From Butyrivibrio sp. VCD2006 (GTDB taxonomy: Bacteria; Bacillota; Clostridia; Lachnospirales; Lachnospiraceae), in contig NZ_AUIX01000050.1 in the NCBI RefSeq assembly GCF_000423925.1, positions 1 to 33,302 on the forward strand: a DNA stretch of 33,302 nt, given 5' to 3'. Of the stretch, positions 15,246-22,609 are shown one piece after another (positions within the stretch are counted from its first letter, which is position 1; each line of letters opens with the position of its first letter). A program made the position numbers and the translations under genes. Under the pieces are notes generated by a model that had not been told where the DNA came from, made no database searches, and was given only the letters and a program-made list of their open reading frames with translations.

Positions 15246-15283
15246 AAAAAAAGACAAAGACGCACTAAAAAAGTGCACCTTTG
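15246..15283 (-). terminator. Rho-independent terminator between the FliM-like peptide and the synthetase
   Basis: On the minus strand CAAAG-gt-GCACT (15283-15272) pairs with AGTGC-gt-CTTTG (down to 15255), then TC and seven T (to 15246). It ends about 15 bases before the synthetase start, so it could be a simple terminator or an attenuator. Confidence 0.75.
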
Positions 15284-15348
15284 CCTCACATACTAATTTG
15301 TCACGATTTATAAATCTTTTACTACGCGGATCATTAGATCTCGACTTC

Positions 15349-15435
15349 TTAGGAGTTTTTCTCCTCTTCCATCTTTTTAATTAACTTATCTATCTCTTCC
15401 TGAGAAAGCAGTGTCATATCATTTGTATCAGCCAT
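15349..15435 (-). CDS. 28-residue peptide with a FliM N-terminus-like CheY-binding motif
   Basis: A short frame starting MADTNDMTLLSQEEIDKLIK and ending in an acidic/basic helix (KMEEEKNS). GGAGGG lies 4-5 bases before ATG, and a clear terminator follows 66 bases after the stop. LSQEEIDKLI closely resembles the conserved N-terminal peptide of the flagellar switch protein FliM (LSQxEIDxLL), which binds phosphorylated CheY. No flagellar genes lie nearby and no FliM body follows. It may be a stand-alone peptide that binds a receiver domain, or a leftover of a fliM 5' end. Confidence 0.6.
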   Translation of the reverse strand: MADTNDMTLLSQEEIDKLIKKMEEEKNS

Positions 15436-15813
15436 TGTTCCCTCCATTCTTTGTAGGCTATTTATATCATGTCACTTCCACAAAGTCATTAATAATATCA
15501 TCTGTATTCATATATTCCATGAAAGCAACAAAACATATATTCTATAGCCTGATTTTTCATGAATAATTCCATATTGCGTGGATTTTAGTTTCATGAAGGA
15601 TATGAAGGTCTTGAAATATTCCCTGCTCTTTACCCGAAAATAATGTATTTATCTGTTTGAAGGGCAAGCAATATATCTTCTAACGTGTATTCCGAAAAAC
15701 ATTAAAATTCTATAGATCATGATTATTACCTCCGTTTTTTCCTCTGGTTGTTTTCTCTTGATGAGGTAATGTTATCAATATCTATATCACACAACTATCA
15801 CAGTGTCCTGTAA
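15436..15813. other. Intergenic region, mostly unassigned
   Basis: Contains only a possible 23-residue frame (15649-15720). TATAAA-like sequence lies upstream of the FliM-like peptide but without a fitting -35 box. No repeat or RNA structure stood out. Confidence 0.4.
15649..15720 (-). CDS. Possible 23-residue peptide
   Basis: A short frame MIYRILMFFGIHVRRYIACP... is preceded by CGGAGG 8 bases before ATG, an unusually good site for a chance frame. The peptide is hydrophobic at the N-terminus and basic in the middle. No homology can be judged at this length; it may be a leader peptide or the start of a lost gene. Confidence 0.35.
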   Translation of the reverse strand: MIYRILMFFGIHVRRYIACPSNR

Positions 15814-16422
15814 TTAGTTTGATGCTGATGATGAGGATGAGGCAGAAGAACTTGACGCATTTTCCCTATCCTTAATCATGTGCTGAAGAGTGATAAGAAT
15901 CGCAACTACAATCTTCTCATACTCAGGTCTGTAAATGTCTATGCAGTATTTATCATGGATTGAAAGCATCTTTTGAGCTATTACTGCAACGATCTGGCCA
16001 TTCTCATCATACAATTCAAAATTCAGCCCCAGAATGTTACCTTGAAGCTGCCAGCCGAGTCCCTCAATATTCGTGATATCCTTTACTATATGAAGAATCT
16101 CGTTTGAGATCTGGAAAGCAGTTCCGTCTGACATCGTGACTAAATGCCTTTCGTGAAGAGAAATGAGTTTCCTTTCTATGTGCGCAATGCTGGCACCTGA
16201 CGCATCCAATATATCTGTTTTGTCATGAAGAGAAGGAAATTTCGTCTCCGCATGATATAATACATTCTCATTAGAATCTGTTATGTCGATCTTATGATGA
16301 AGCGTGAATACCTTTGAAGTTGTAAAAAGTGATTTTGCCGGCTGTCCAAAGCGCTCTACATTGTTAACATTAGCTTCTTCTCCGGCCTCTCTGAATCTGT
16401 GTACTGTTGAAAATACCCCCAT
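15814..16422 (-). CDS. LURP-one/YxjI-like (scramblase-fold) protein
   Basis: A 202-residue protein of the LURP-one-related (DUF567) type. The repeating pattern of short strands with HHKIDITDSNENVLYHAE, FPSLHDKTDILDASG, IERKLISLHERHLVT and QKMLSIHDKYCIDI fits the 12-stranded barrel shared with phospholipid scramblases. The function in bacteria is unknown. The C-terminus is a serine/alanine run (ASSSSASSSSSASN), probably disordered. ATG at 16422 is chosen by domain alignment and a purine-rich site (GGATGGAAAG); the open frame extends 20 codons further upstream. Confidence 0.75.
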   Translation of the reverse strand: MGVFSTVHRFREAGEEANVNNVERFGQPAKSLFTTSKVFTLHHKIDITDSNENVLYHAETKFPSLHDKTDILDASGASIAHIERKLISLHERHLVTMSDGTAFQISNEILHIVKDITNIEGLGWQLQGNILGLNFELYDENGQIVAVIAQKMLSIHDKYCIDIYRPEYEKIVVAILITLQHMIKDRENASSSSASSSSSASN

Positions 16423-16616
16423 GCTCTTTCCATCCTTTCTTTTTTCATATTTTAAAGTTAATGTGCGTTTTTTGTTCAACAAGAAATCTGGAGGAATTTC
16501 TCATTTAAACAAAAAAATAGTTTCCCCCTATTAGATTTTAGTATATGGCATCATTAAGCATATTTGAAGCACTTTCTTAGCAAAATACACGTTTTAACAT
16601 AAGAAAATACCGCAGG

Positions 16617-16645
16617 TTGACATACTTTAACAAACAGTGTAGTAT
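16617..16645 (+). promoter_or_regulatory. Promoter of the queuosine salvage operon
   Basis: A consensus -35 TTGACA (16617-16622), a spacer of exactly 17 bases, and -10 TAGTAT (16640-16645). Transcription would begin near 16652, about 25 bases before the riboswitch aptamer. It lies in the 16423-16864 gene-free interval, which is otherwise filled by the riboswitch. Confidence 0.75.
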
Positions 16646-16677
16646 AGCCAAGGTTATTTACTTATATTTATGAAACT

Positions 16678-16715
16678 CGACAGTTCGTTTGCACCATCCT
16701 GTCGTTAAACAAAAC
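16678..16715 (+). promoter_or_regulatory. preQ1-I riboswitch aptamer
   Basis: P1 is CGACAG (16678-16683) with CTGTCG (16699-16704). The loop TTCGTTTGCACCATC contains the UUC and CACC elements of preQ1-I loops. The tail TTAAACAAAACC (16705-16716) is nearly the same as the A-rich tail of the well-studied Thermoanaerobacter tengcongensis preQ1 aptamer (UUAACAAAAC), and part of it can pair with GTTT in the loop to give the H-type pseudoknot. A queuosine-precursor transporter follows, which is the expected target. Confidence 0.8.
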
Positions 16716-16754
16716 CAGGGCTGATTAGAAATTTTATGCATTCTAATTGCTCTG
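16716..16754 (+). promoter_or_regulatory. Antiterminator stem
   Basis: CAGGGC (16716-16721) pairs with GCTCTG (16749-16754), and ATTAGAA (16724-16730) with TTCTAAT (16741-16747), giving a 13-pair stem that uses the 5' arm of the terminator. It begins where the aptamer tail ends, so ligand binding would favour the terminator and lower expression. Confidence 0.65.
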
Positions 16755-16783
16755 CGTATTTATTCGCAGAGCATTTTTTATTT
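16749..16783 (+). terminator. Riboswitch-controlled terminator
   Basis: GCTCTGCG (16749-16756) pairs perfectly with CGCAGAGC (16765-16772), followed by ATTTTTTATTT. It lies about 80 bases before the transporter start and competes with the antiterminator. Confidence 0.85.
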
Positions 16784-16864
16784 CACCGGCAATTCCCCCT
16801 GAAATACTTCTGCAATTAAATGTTTCTAACCGCTCTGAGCAATATAAAGAGAGGTTTTTTGACA

Positions 16865-17605
16865 ATGAATTTATTTTTAGGAATTTTTGAATTAATCATC
16901 TGCTTTTCCGGAGTGGTTATAATGGATAAGCTTTTTGGCAAGTGGGGCTTGTACACCTGGATGGCTCTCGCAGTTGTATTTGCCAATATCCAGATTACAA
17001 AGCAGGTTGATATTGCAGGAATATCAACAGCACTTGGAAATGTCATGTTTGCATCTACTTATCTCGCAACCGACATCTTAAATGAGAAATACAGCGCCAA
17101 GGCCAGTAAGAACGCGGTAAAAATCGCAGCCGGTGCACTTGTTGCCTACATCATTTTTGCTCAGTTTACGCTCGGCTTCATTCCAAATTCATATGACGTT
17201 GTTGATCCCGGCATGAAAAACATTTTTGCAATGTCCATAAGAATCACAGCTGCATCTGGTCTGATGTTTTTATTATCCAACTGGTGCGATGTTATCATTT
17301 ATCAGAAAATCAAGGAAAAGACAGGCGAAAAGCATATGTGGTTTAGAAATAACATCTCTACCATCATCTGCAACTGCGCTGAGAACTTTGCATTTTCAAT
17401 TCTCGCATTCGTAGGCACATATCCTCTTCTCTACTGCCTTGAGATAGCTGTTGCGGGATCACTCATTGAGATGCTTATAGCTGTTTGTGATACTCCTTTC
17501 TTATATTTCGCAAAGAAACTTGGCCGCTCAGGAATCCTTATTGAGGATGATAATGAGACAGGTGAGAATGAGGAAGTCGATACAACAACAGAGGCTGCAG
17601 CATGA
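16865..17605 (+). CDS. yhhQ: Queuosine precursor transporter, YhhQ/VUT family
   Basis: A 246-residue membrane protein of the vitamin-uptake-transporter (YhhQ, DUF165) family, which imports queuine or pre-queuosine bases. It has about six to seven spans. Conserved-looking parts are FASTYLATDILNEKYSAKASK (shortened here: ATDILNEKYS near residue 77) and the FVGTYPLLY segment. The C-terminal tail is acidic (EDDNETGENEE). ATG at 16865 is chosen because AGAGAGG lies about 10 bases upstream; an ATG at 16820 has no site. It is under a preQ1-I riboswitch and overlaps the next gene by four bases, which together support a role in queuine salvage. Confidence 0.88.
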   Translation: MNLFLGIFELIICFSGVVIMDKLFGKWGLYTWMALAVVFANIQITKQVDIAGISTALGNVMFASTYLATDILNEKYSAKASKNAVKIAAGALVAYIIFAQFTLGFIPNSYDVVDPGMKNIFAMSIRITAASGLMFLLSNWCDVIIYQKIKEKTGEKHMWFRNNISTIICNCAENFAFSILAFVGTYPLLYCLEIAVAGSLIEMLIAVCDTPFLYFAKKLGRSGILIEDDNETGENEEVDTTTEAAA

Positions 17606-18345
17606 TATACGATCTTATAAGATATCAGTTCGATGATAAAACTTCATTAAAAAGAGAAAATGTTTTATTGGTTTCTCTTGGCTGTTCATGGGGAAAATGC
17701 GCATTTTGCGACTATCAGGATGACAAGTCCTCATCAGTCCTTGCATGTGATGCTGTAAACAAGAAGGTCTTAGCTCAGGTAAGGGGCAAAGAGATTGGAT
17801 GTACCTGCCTTGATGTTACGTGTTCAGCATCATACACCGAGCTTCCGTTTTCAACCATGAATTACATAAGAAATACCTGCGTAGAGAAGGGCATTAAAAC
17901 AGTTATCCTTGAAGGTCATTATATTTATAGAGACTGTAATCCTTTTTATGTTGATTTCTTTGAATCACGCGGAATAGATGTCCTCTTTAGATGTGGCGTA
18001 GAAACCTTTGATGAAAATATCAGAGAAAAGATTCTGAACAAGGGGCTTCCCAATGTTACTCCGCAGCAGATAGCTGAGCATTACCAGTGGATCAATCTGA
18101 TGTTTGGTATGGAGGGACAAACCTTCTCACAGCTGAAGGCCGATTTAGAAATTGGCAGTAAGTTTTTCAAGCGAATAAATCTCAGCATATACACTACTGT
18201 TCCCGGTGGTCCTGCGCGCGACGAAGCCGCAATAAAGGATTTTTACAGTAGCGAGTTATATAAGGAACTATTGGCAAATCCAAACATTGATATTTTCGAT
18301 GAATGGGATGAAGAAAACACCCATAACGTGGGACATGATAAATAG
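17602..18345 (+). CDS. queL: Radical SAM protein, probable queuine lyase QueL
   Basis: A 247-residue radical SAM protein. The iron-sulfur cluster cysteines are C28-x4-C33-x2-C36 (GCSWGKCAFCDY), a spacing one longer than the classic C-x3-C-x2-C. Barrel strands VILEGHYIY and LFRCGVETFD follow, and NLMFGMEGQ near residue 168. Placement directly after yhhQ (ATGA overlap) under a preQ1 riboswitch matches the queuine salvage arrangement described in clostridia, where QueL converts queuine back to a precursor for Tgt. No QueK nucleoside hydrolase lies nearby, so imported free queuine would be the substrate. The assignment rests on context and general sequence similarity; another radical SAM subfamily is possible. 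Confidence 0.75.
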   Translation: MIYDLIRYQFDDKTSLKRENVLLVSLGCSWGKCAFCDYQDDKSSSVLACDAVNKKVLAQVRGKEIGCTCLDVTCSASYTELPFSTMNYIRNTCVEKGIKTVILEGHYIYRDCNPFYVDFFESRGIDVLFRCGVETFDENIREKILNKGLPNVTPQQIAEHYQWINLMFGMEGQTFSQLKADLEIGSKFFKRINLSIYTTVPGGPARDEAAIKDFYSSELYKELLANPNIDIFDEWDEENTHNVGHDK

Positions 18346-18377
18346 TAACATTCTGTTTTCACCAATATATAAAAGTG

Positions 18378-18423
18378 CAAAAAAAAGTGGTAGGCCTTAA
18401 CGTAAAGACCTGCCACTTATTAT
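18378..18423. terminator. Bidirectional terminator
   Basis: AAGTGGTAGG (18385-18394) pairs with CCTGCCACTT (18409-18418), with one G-T pair. Eight A on the left give a T-run for the minus-strand response regulator; ATTATTTTA on the right serves the queuosine operon. Confidence 0.85.
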
Positions 18424-18432
18424 TTTATCGTA

Positions 18433-18828
18433 TTATTGAAATCCTCTTCTCATTTCCTCAAGCTTGTCCATACATGATCTGATAGTATGAAGCAATTCAT
18501 CCGCCTTGATGGGCTTTCTAAGGAATGCAAGAGATCCATGCTTATACACTTCCATCTCGGTATCTTCCTGCTCATTAGCAGTCATGAAGATGGTAAAAAT
18601 GCCTCGACCATAACGCTCATGAAGCTTATCCATCATCTCAAAGCCATTCATCTTAGGCATCATATAGTCTGCCAAAATAATATCCGGACGTTTCTGGTCA
18701 TAAATCTCCAGAGCCGTCTCACCTGATTCTGCAGTGTAGACCCTGAATTCTTTGGAAAGAGTCCTCTCCAGCATCATACGGATCATATCATCATCATCAA
18801 CAACCAGTATGGATTTTTCAAACATCAT
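18433..18828 (-). CDS. Single-domain response regulator (CheY-like)
   Basis: A 131-residue receiver domain with no output domain. Acidic pocket D11-D13, phosphoacceptor D54 (ILADYMMP), the Thr of FMTAN and the Lys of LRKPIK are all present. Such proteins work by binding partners. GGAGG lies 4 bases before the first ATG and 7 before the second (18825), so either may be used. It stands alone and is followed by a bidirectional terminator. No cognate kinase is adjacent. The FliM-like peptide about 3 kb away is a conceivable but unproven partner for a receiver of this type. Confidence 0.85.
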   Translation of the reverse strand: MMFEKSILVVDDDDMIRMMLERTLSKEFRVYTAESGETALEIYDQKRPDIILADYMMPKMNGFEMMDKLHERYGRGIFTIFMTANEQEDTEMEVYKHGSLAFLRKPIKADELLHTIRSCMDKLEEMRRGFQ

Positions 18829-18986
18829 TTTTCCTCCATTATTTATGAAAAAGACAATAGCTGTTTAGAATGAGATTACTTACTATTTGGCAAAACATCC
18901 TCTTCTATAAACAATTATAACAAAGTACAAGGAAAAAAAGTGTAAAGAAACCATTAACAATGAATAGTAAAAAAATATACTTCAAG

Positions 18987-19577
18987 TCATTTGTGATAAC
19001 ACAGGCTGTATCTTGTTACCCCATTATCTGCTGTGACGGTATTATAAAGCTCACAACCAAGATGCTGATACATTTCAGCATAATCCTTCATATCCGTATC
19101 AAATAAAAGTGGTATGCCAAGCTCATCCGACATTTCCTTTGCAAATGTCACAAGTTCAGATGCGATCCCTCGCCCCTGGTATCCCTTATCAACACAGACC
19201 ATAAGGGCATCAATGTGTCTCTGCTTTGCATACTTTTCGTTTGATCCTCCAATTTGCTTGGCAAAACTCACAAGGCTTTTTAGCCTGGAAAACCTGATCT
19301 TAATCAGCATTCTAAGCAGCATCTTTATCTGAGGAAGTTTATGCGCATTCCCGGAATCCTCCAATCCGATGAATCCGGTAAAATCCTCATTAGCATATAA
19401 TTCGCCTGCCTCATAAACATAGTCCACGTACAATGCCATGTACTTCATCACATCTTCACGGCGCTGCGGGATCGGTCCCCAGTTATGAAACAGCTCATTG
19501 TTAACAAATGCTTCACCCACAAGCTGCCGGATTTTTTCAAGCTGCTCTTCCGATAAATTTTCAACTTTACATATCAT
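18987..19577 (-). CDS. GNAT family N-acetyltransferase
   Basis: A 196-residue GNAT protein. Motif A lies late in the sequence, KGYQGRGIASELVTFA (about 131-146), preceded by the strand DALMVCVD. A second motif, YAEMYQHLGCELY, ends the fold. The N-terminal half is longer than in minimal GNATs and helical. The substrate is unknown. GGGGAG lies 7 bases before ATG. The CPBP protease gene lies 54 bases upstream on the same strand, so the two may be co-transcribed. Confidence 0.8.
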   Translation of the reverse strand: MICKVENLSEEQLEKIRQLVGEAFVNNELFHNWGPIPQRREDVMKYMALYVDYVYEAGELYANEDFTGFIGLEDSGNAHKLPQIKMLLRMLIKIRFSRLKSLVSFAKQIGGSNEKYAKQRHIDALMVCVDKGYQGRGIASELVTFAKEMSDELGIPLLFDTDMKDYAEMYQHLGCELYNTVTADNGVTRYSLCYHK

Positions 19578-19631
19578 TGTTACTCTCCCCGGTAAGGGCC
19601 GGCATCATATAGCTCGTAGTTCAAACTTTTT

Positions 19632-20597
19632 TCATAACACAGTAATCTGGAGTACGACCATAGCTGCTACACCGATAAACAAACTTGCCAGCATAGGTAC
19701 ATTCAGGACACTTCTTGCGTGTTCAAAAGTATCTGAGCCTTCAGCCCTCTTACCTCTAAATGCTGCCTTGAAGCTATCTAAATTACCCTGGTTCTTTGCA
19801 ATAGCTCTCAGTAAAAGCCATACAAAAACTACACATACTAGTGAAATTATACTATAACTCCTGACTGCATTAAGCATCACAGCTTTATCGATTCTTATAG
19901 CCTCTGCAGCCTGTGAAACATCTACCCCCTGTTCCCTCATACTCAAAGCTGCAATTATCAATTGTACGACATTTATTATGTTGATCAGAAAATGCATTAT
20001 AACTGATGTCCAAGTGCTTCCACTTGCCTGATTAGCCAGTGCAAATATAAAACCAAGCACAGCCGCATAGCAGAACTGGTTCAGATTAAGATGCATCATT
20101 CCAAATAAAATTGCGGAAACAATAGCTCCCTTTAATACTGAAGATCTGTCCTTTATTCCATTATAGAAAAATCCTCTGAATGTCGCTTCTTCAAATAGCG
20201 GTGCAATAACCGACGTTGCTATAATAGTCATAATGATTGAACCATCAATCATTTCGTTTGTAGTCTGCACAACAGTATTAGATACAAATAACTGCGAAAT
20301 AAGATTTACACACATGAATATAGGTGTAACTACTATTGTCAAAAGAATCGTAAGTAGAATTGTAGTAAATTTAACCTTATGGAATCCCAGGCTTTCAGTA
20401 ATACTCTCATTCTTCGATTTAATATAAATAATAACCGGGCCCATGATAAACAATTCACACAGGATAGTCATAAGCGTCATAGGAACCTTCACTCCCAAAT
20501 TTTTCAGGAAAAATCCCCCCGCGCAAACAAGGATATTCCCCAAAAGCAATACCAGATATACTATTCCAATATTATTTAATTCTTTTTGTTGTTTCAT
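19632..20597 (-). CDS. CPBP family intramembrane glutamic protease
   Basis: A 321-residue multi-pass membrane protein of the CPBP (CAAX protease and bacteriocin-processing, Abi) family. The active-site motifs are E136-E137-xxx-R141 (FEEATFRG), F165-xxx-H169 (FGMMH) and H202-xxx-N206 (MHFLIN). About eight spans are present. Bacterial members process or protect against peptides, but the target is unknown. A C-terminal cytosolic loop of about 40 polar residues precedes a final span. ATG at 20597 has AGGAAG 8-9 bases upstream; nine earlier codons are also open. Confidence 0.87.
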   Translation of the reverse strand: MKQQKELNNIGIVYLVLLLGNILVCAGGFFLKNLGVKVPMTLMTILCELFIMGPVIIYIKSKNESITESLGFHKVKFTTILLTILLTIVVTPIFMCVNLISQLFVSNTVVQTTNEMIDGSIIMTIIATSVIAPLFEEATFRGFFYNGIKDRSSVLKGAIVSAILFGMMHLNLNQFCYAAVLGFIFALANQASGSTWTSVIMHFLINIINVVQLIIAALSMREQGVDVSQAAEAIRIDKAVMLNAVRSYSIISLVCVVFVWLLLRAIAKNQGNLDSFKAAFRGKRAEGSDTFEHARSVLNVPMLASLFIGVAAMVVLQITVL

Positions 20598-20654
20598 TTT
20601 CGATTCTTCCTTTCTTTGCGGCAAACAACCTTTTCATATTCTGAAAATAGCACA

Positions 20655-20699
20655 ATAAAAAAGCAGGGCATCTGATATGCACAGATAATACCCTGCTTT
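20655..20699 (-). terminator. Terminator after the C_GCAxxG_C_C gene
   Basis: On the minus strand AAAGCAGGG (20699-20691) pairs with CCCTGCTTT (20668-20660), with a nested ATCTG/CAGAT stem, then TTTTATTG. It lies about 65 bases after the stop codon at 20763. Confidence 0.75.
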
Positions 20700-20762
20700 A
20701 CACTGAATTATTATGATCTTTTAATCGCCTGTCTTAGGTTCAGTTGCTTTATGTCTGCTTTC

Positions 20763-21218
20763 TTACGGCAGCGGATTCTCCTTAATATACTGCTCAAGAA
20801 TCTCAGCTGCATCTCCAATTATTTCCGCACAGGGGCGCTTTTTGTAATACTCATCGGTGCGCGCTTCCGGAACCGGAATATCATGGCGAACGCTAAGGCC
20901 CAGCATTTCGCGGCAGACTATTGATCCATGCTTTTCCTCAAATCTGCGCGCCAATTCCTGTATCCTTGCATAATGATCTGCTTTTACCTGTCCGGTCTCG
21001 GGGCCATCATATCCATATAAGAGGCCTGCAATCATGAACATTCCACTCACAGATCCGCATACCTCACGAAGTCTTCCCATTCCTCCGCCAAAAGATGAAG
21101 CCATCTTCGAAAGCGTAACCTTATCAATAGGAAGCATATCTTCAAATGCAAGTGTTATTGATTGGGAGCAGTTATATCCCTTCAAAAAGTTTTCCATGGC
21201 AGCTTCTCGCCTAGTCAT
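20763..21218 (-). CDS. C_GCAxxG_C_C family putative redox protein
   Basis: A 151-residue protein of the C_GCAxxG_C_C family. Cysteines fit the family pattern: YNCSQS near residue 16, then GGGMGRLREVCGSVSGM (about 44-60), VCREMLG and KKRPCAEII near the end. The usual GCA of the name reads GSV here. The family is thought to be redox-active but no reaction is known. ATG at 21218 is chosen for GGAG 8 bases upstream; an earlier in-frame ATG sits within that site. It follows the glycosyltransferase gene by 45 bases on the same strand. Confidence 0.8.
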   Translation of the reverse strand: MTRREAAMENFLKGYNCSQSITLAFEDMLPIDKVTLSKMASSFGGGMGRLREVCGSVSGMFMIAGLLYGYDGPETGQVKADHYARIQELARRFEEKHGSIVCREMLGLSVRHDIPVPEARTDEYYKKRPCAEIIGDAAEILEQYIKENPLP

Positions 21219-21263
21219 ACATATGTCTCCATTTTCCATAATTTATTGATATATAAAACCACC

Positions 21264-22502
21264 TTAGCCCGCGCTACTATACTGCATCGTGCTGTTTGTG
21301 CTTTCCATCACTTCATTTATCAGTCTTACTGCCTCAGCGACACCACCTTCGGACTTTATCTTTTCAGAGATAGCCTCTGCTTTTTCCTTTTTATCCTGAT
21401 AGTCTCTATTCATCTCTTCAATGGCGCTGATAATTGATGCCTCGCTAAGATCCTTGGCCTTGATCGGCTTTGTAGAAACGCCTGCGTCACATAGCTGCGC
21501 AGCAAAACCCATCTGATCCAGAACATGTGGCACCGGTATCGATGGTATGCCATAAATCATGGTAGCTGCTGTCGTTCCAAAGCCACAGTGGTGTATAACG
21601 AATTTTCCCTGCTTAAAGAGCCAGCTATGCGGAACACTTCCGCATGCTATCATTGTTTCAGGCAGTTCATAATCTGCGATGGATTTCTGGAATCCCTGAA
21701 TAATCGCTCTGCAGCCGGTCTTTTCAAAAGCATGAACAAACATCTCAAGCTTTTCTTTTTCTGCCTTGTCCTCGAAAGACATTGCTCCAAGCGCAAGAAT
21801 CACAGGTTTTTCTCCGGCTTCAAGGAATCTGCTGATCTTCTCATCGGGAAAATATTCTGCTTCTTCATCATACCAATAGCCGGTCATCACGTTTATATCT
21901 TCCCAGTATGGATTTCTCTCCACGACGTATTTGCTTATCGGAATGAGGTTAAGCTTATCAGACATCAGAACACCGGCATCTTTTAGCGGTTTTTGGCCAT
22001 ATACTTTTCTTATCTTGTTATACGGCTTCGCAACCTGCCTTGCTATCATACCACCTATAAGCTTATCCTTGAAAGTCTTAGTTTTAAGCTTCTCGCCGAC
22101 CATTTCTTTCTGAAGAGTCACATTTACAGTAGGTATTCCGAGAACGTCGGCCTCCACCGCGCCCATCTGACTGTGGCTGACTATAATAAGGTCCTTGCCC
22201 TTGCACACATTATAAATTTCATCTGTTGATTCTTGAATGATGCGAAAGACAAAGCTTGCTGTCTTTAGCAAACTAAGGACCGGATTAGATACTTTGCCCC
22301 TGATGATGGCTGCTTCCTTTTCAATATCAATGTCCGGGCCTATTGGCTCGAAACTAATTCCTTCGTCCTCAATGAGCTTTCGCCAACATGGATGTGAACC
22401 GAGTGTTACTTCATATCCATTTCTGATAAGTTCTTTAGACAAAAAGATATATGGCTGCACGTCCCCTCGCGTACCCATAGTAAACATTGCTACTTTTTTC
22501 AT
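21264..22502 (-). CDS. GT1-like glycosyltransferase (sterol/macrolide type)
   Basis: A 412-residue glycosyltransferase with the GT-B fold. The N-terminal part, MFTMGTRGDVQPYIFLSKEL, matches the acceptor-domain start of UDP-glucose:sterol and macrolide glycosyltransferases. The C-terminal donor site is FVIHHCGFGTTAATMIYGIP, followed by PHVLDQMGFAAQLCDAGVS. It would transfer a sugar from a nucleotide-sugar donor to a small hydrophobic acceptor or peptide, which is not known. The start at 22502 is chosen from the MKKVAMF domain start with a GGGTGAAAG stretch upstream. It lies downstream of the MFS gene, separated by a terminator. Confidence 0.85.
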   Translation of the reverse strand: MKKVAMFTMGTRGDVQPYIFLSKELIRNGYEVTLGSHPCWRKLIEDEGISFEPIGPDIDIEKEAAIIRGKVSNPVLSLLKTASFVFRIIQESTDEIYNVCKGKDLIIVSHSQMGAVEADVLGIPTVNVTLQKEMVGEKLKTKTFKDKLIGGMIARQVAKPYNKIRKVYGQKPLKDAGVLMSDKLNLIPISKYVVERNPYWEDINVMTGYWYDEEAEYFPDEKISRFLEAGEKPVILALGAMSFEDKAEKEKLEMFVHAFEKTGCRAIIQGFQKSIADYELPETMIACGSVPHSWLFKQGKFVIHHCGFGTTAATMIYGIPSIPVPHVLDQMGFAAQLCDAGVSTKPIKAKDLSEASIISAIEEMNRDYQDKKEKAEAISEKIKSEGGVAEAVRLINEVMESTNSTMQYSSAG

Positions 22503-22573
22503 ACTTCTTTCACCCAAATGTTTTTTTCTTATTATATATTACAATCTCCTGTTGCGGAAATAACAAACCGCGC

Positions 22574-22609
22574 AAAAAACAGACCGATCCTACACGGATT
22601 TCGGTCTGT
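22574..22609 (-). terminator. Terminator overlapping the end of the MFS gene
   Basis: On the minus strand ACAGACCGAAATCC (22609-22596) pairs with GGATCGGTCTGT (22590-22579), with a two-base bulge, then TTTTTTGC. The MFS stop codon (22590-22592) is in the loop. The loop core ATCCGTGTAGGAT is shared with the terminator at 29375-29415. Confidence 0.8.

Noticed and set aside
18880..18925. Promoter for the single-domain response regulator
   Set aside because: A TATAAT is present at 18914-18919 on the minus strand, but the nearest TTTACA is 21 bases away, outside the usual spacing.
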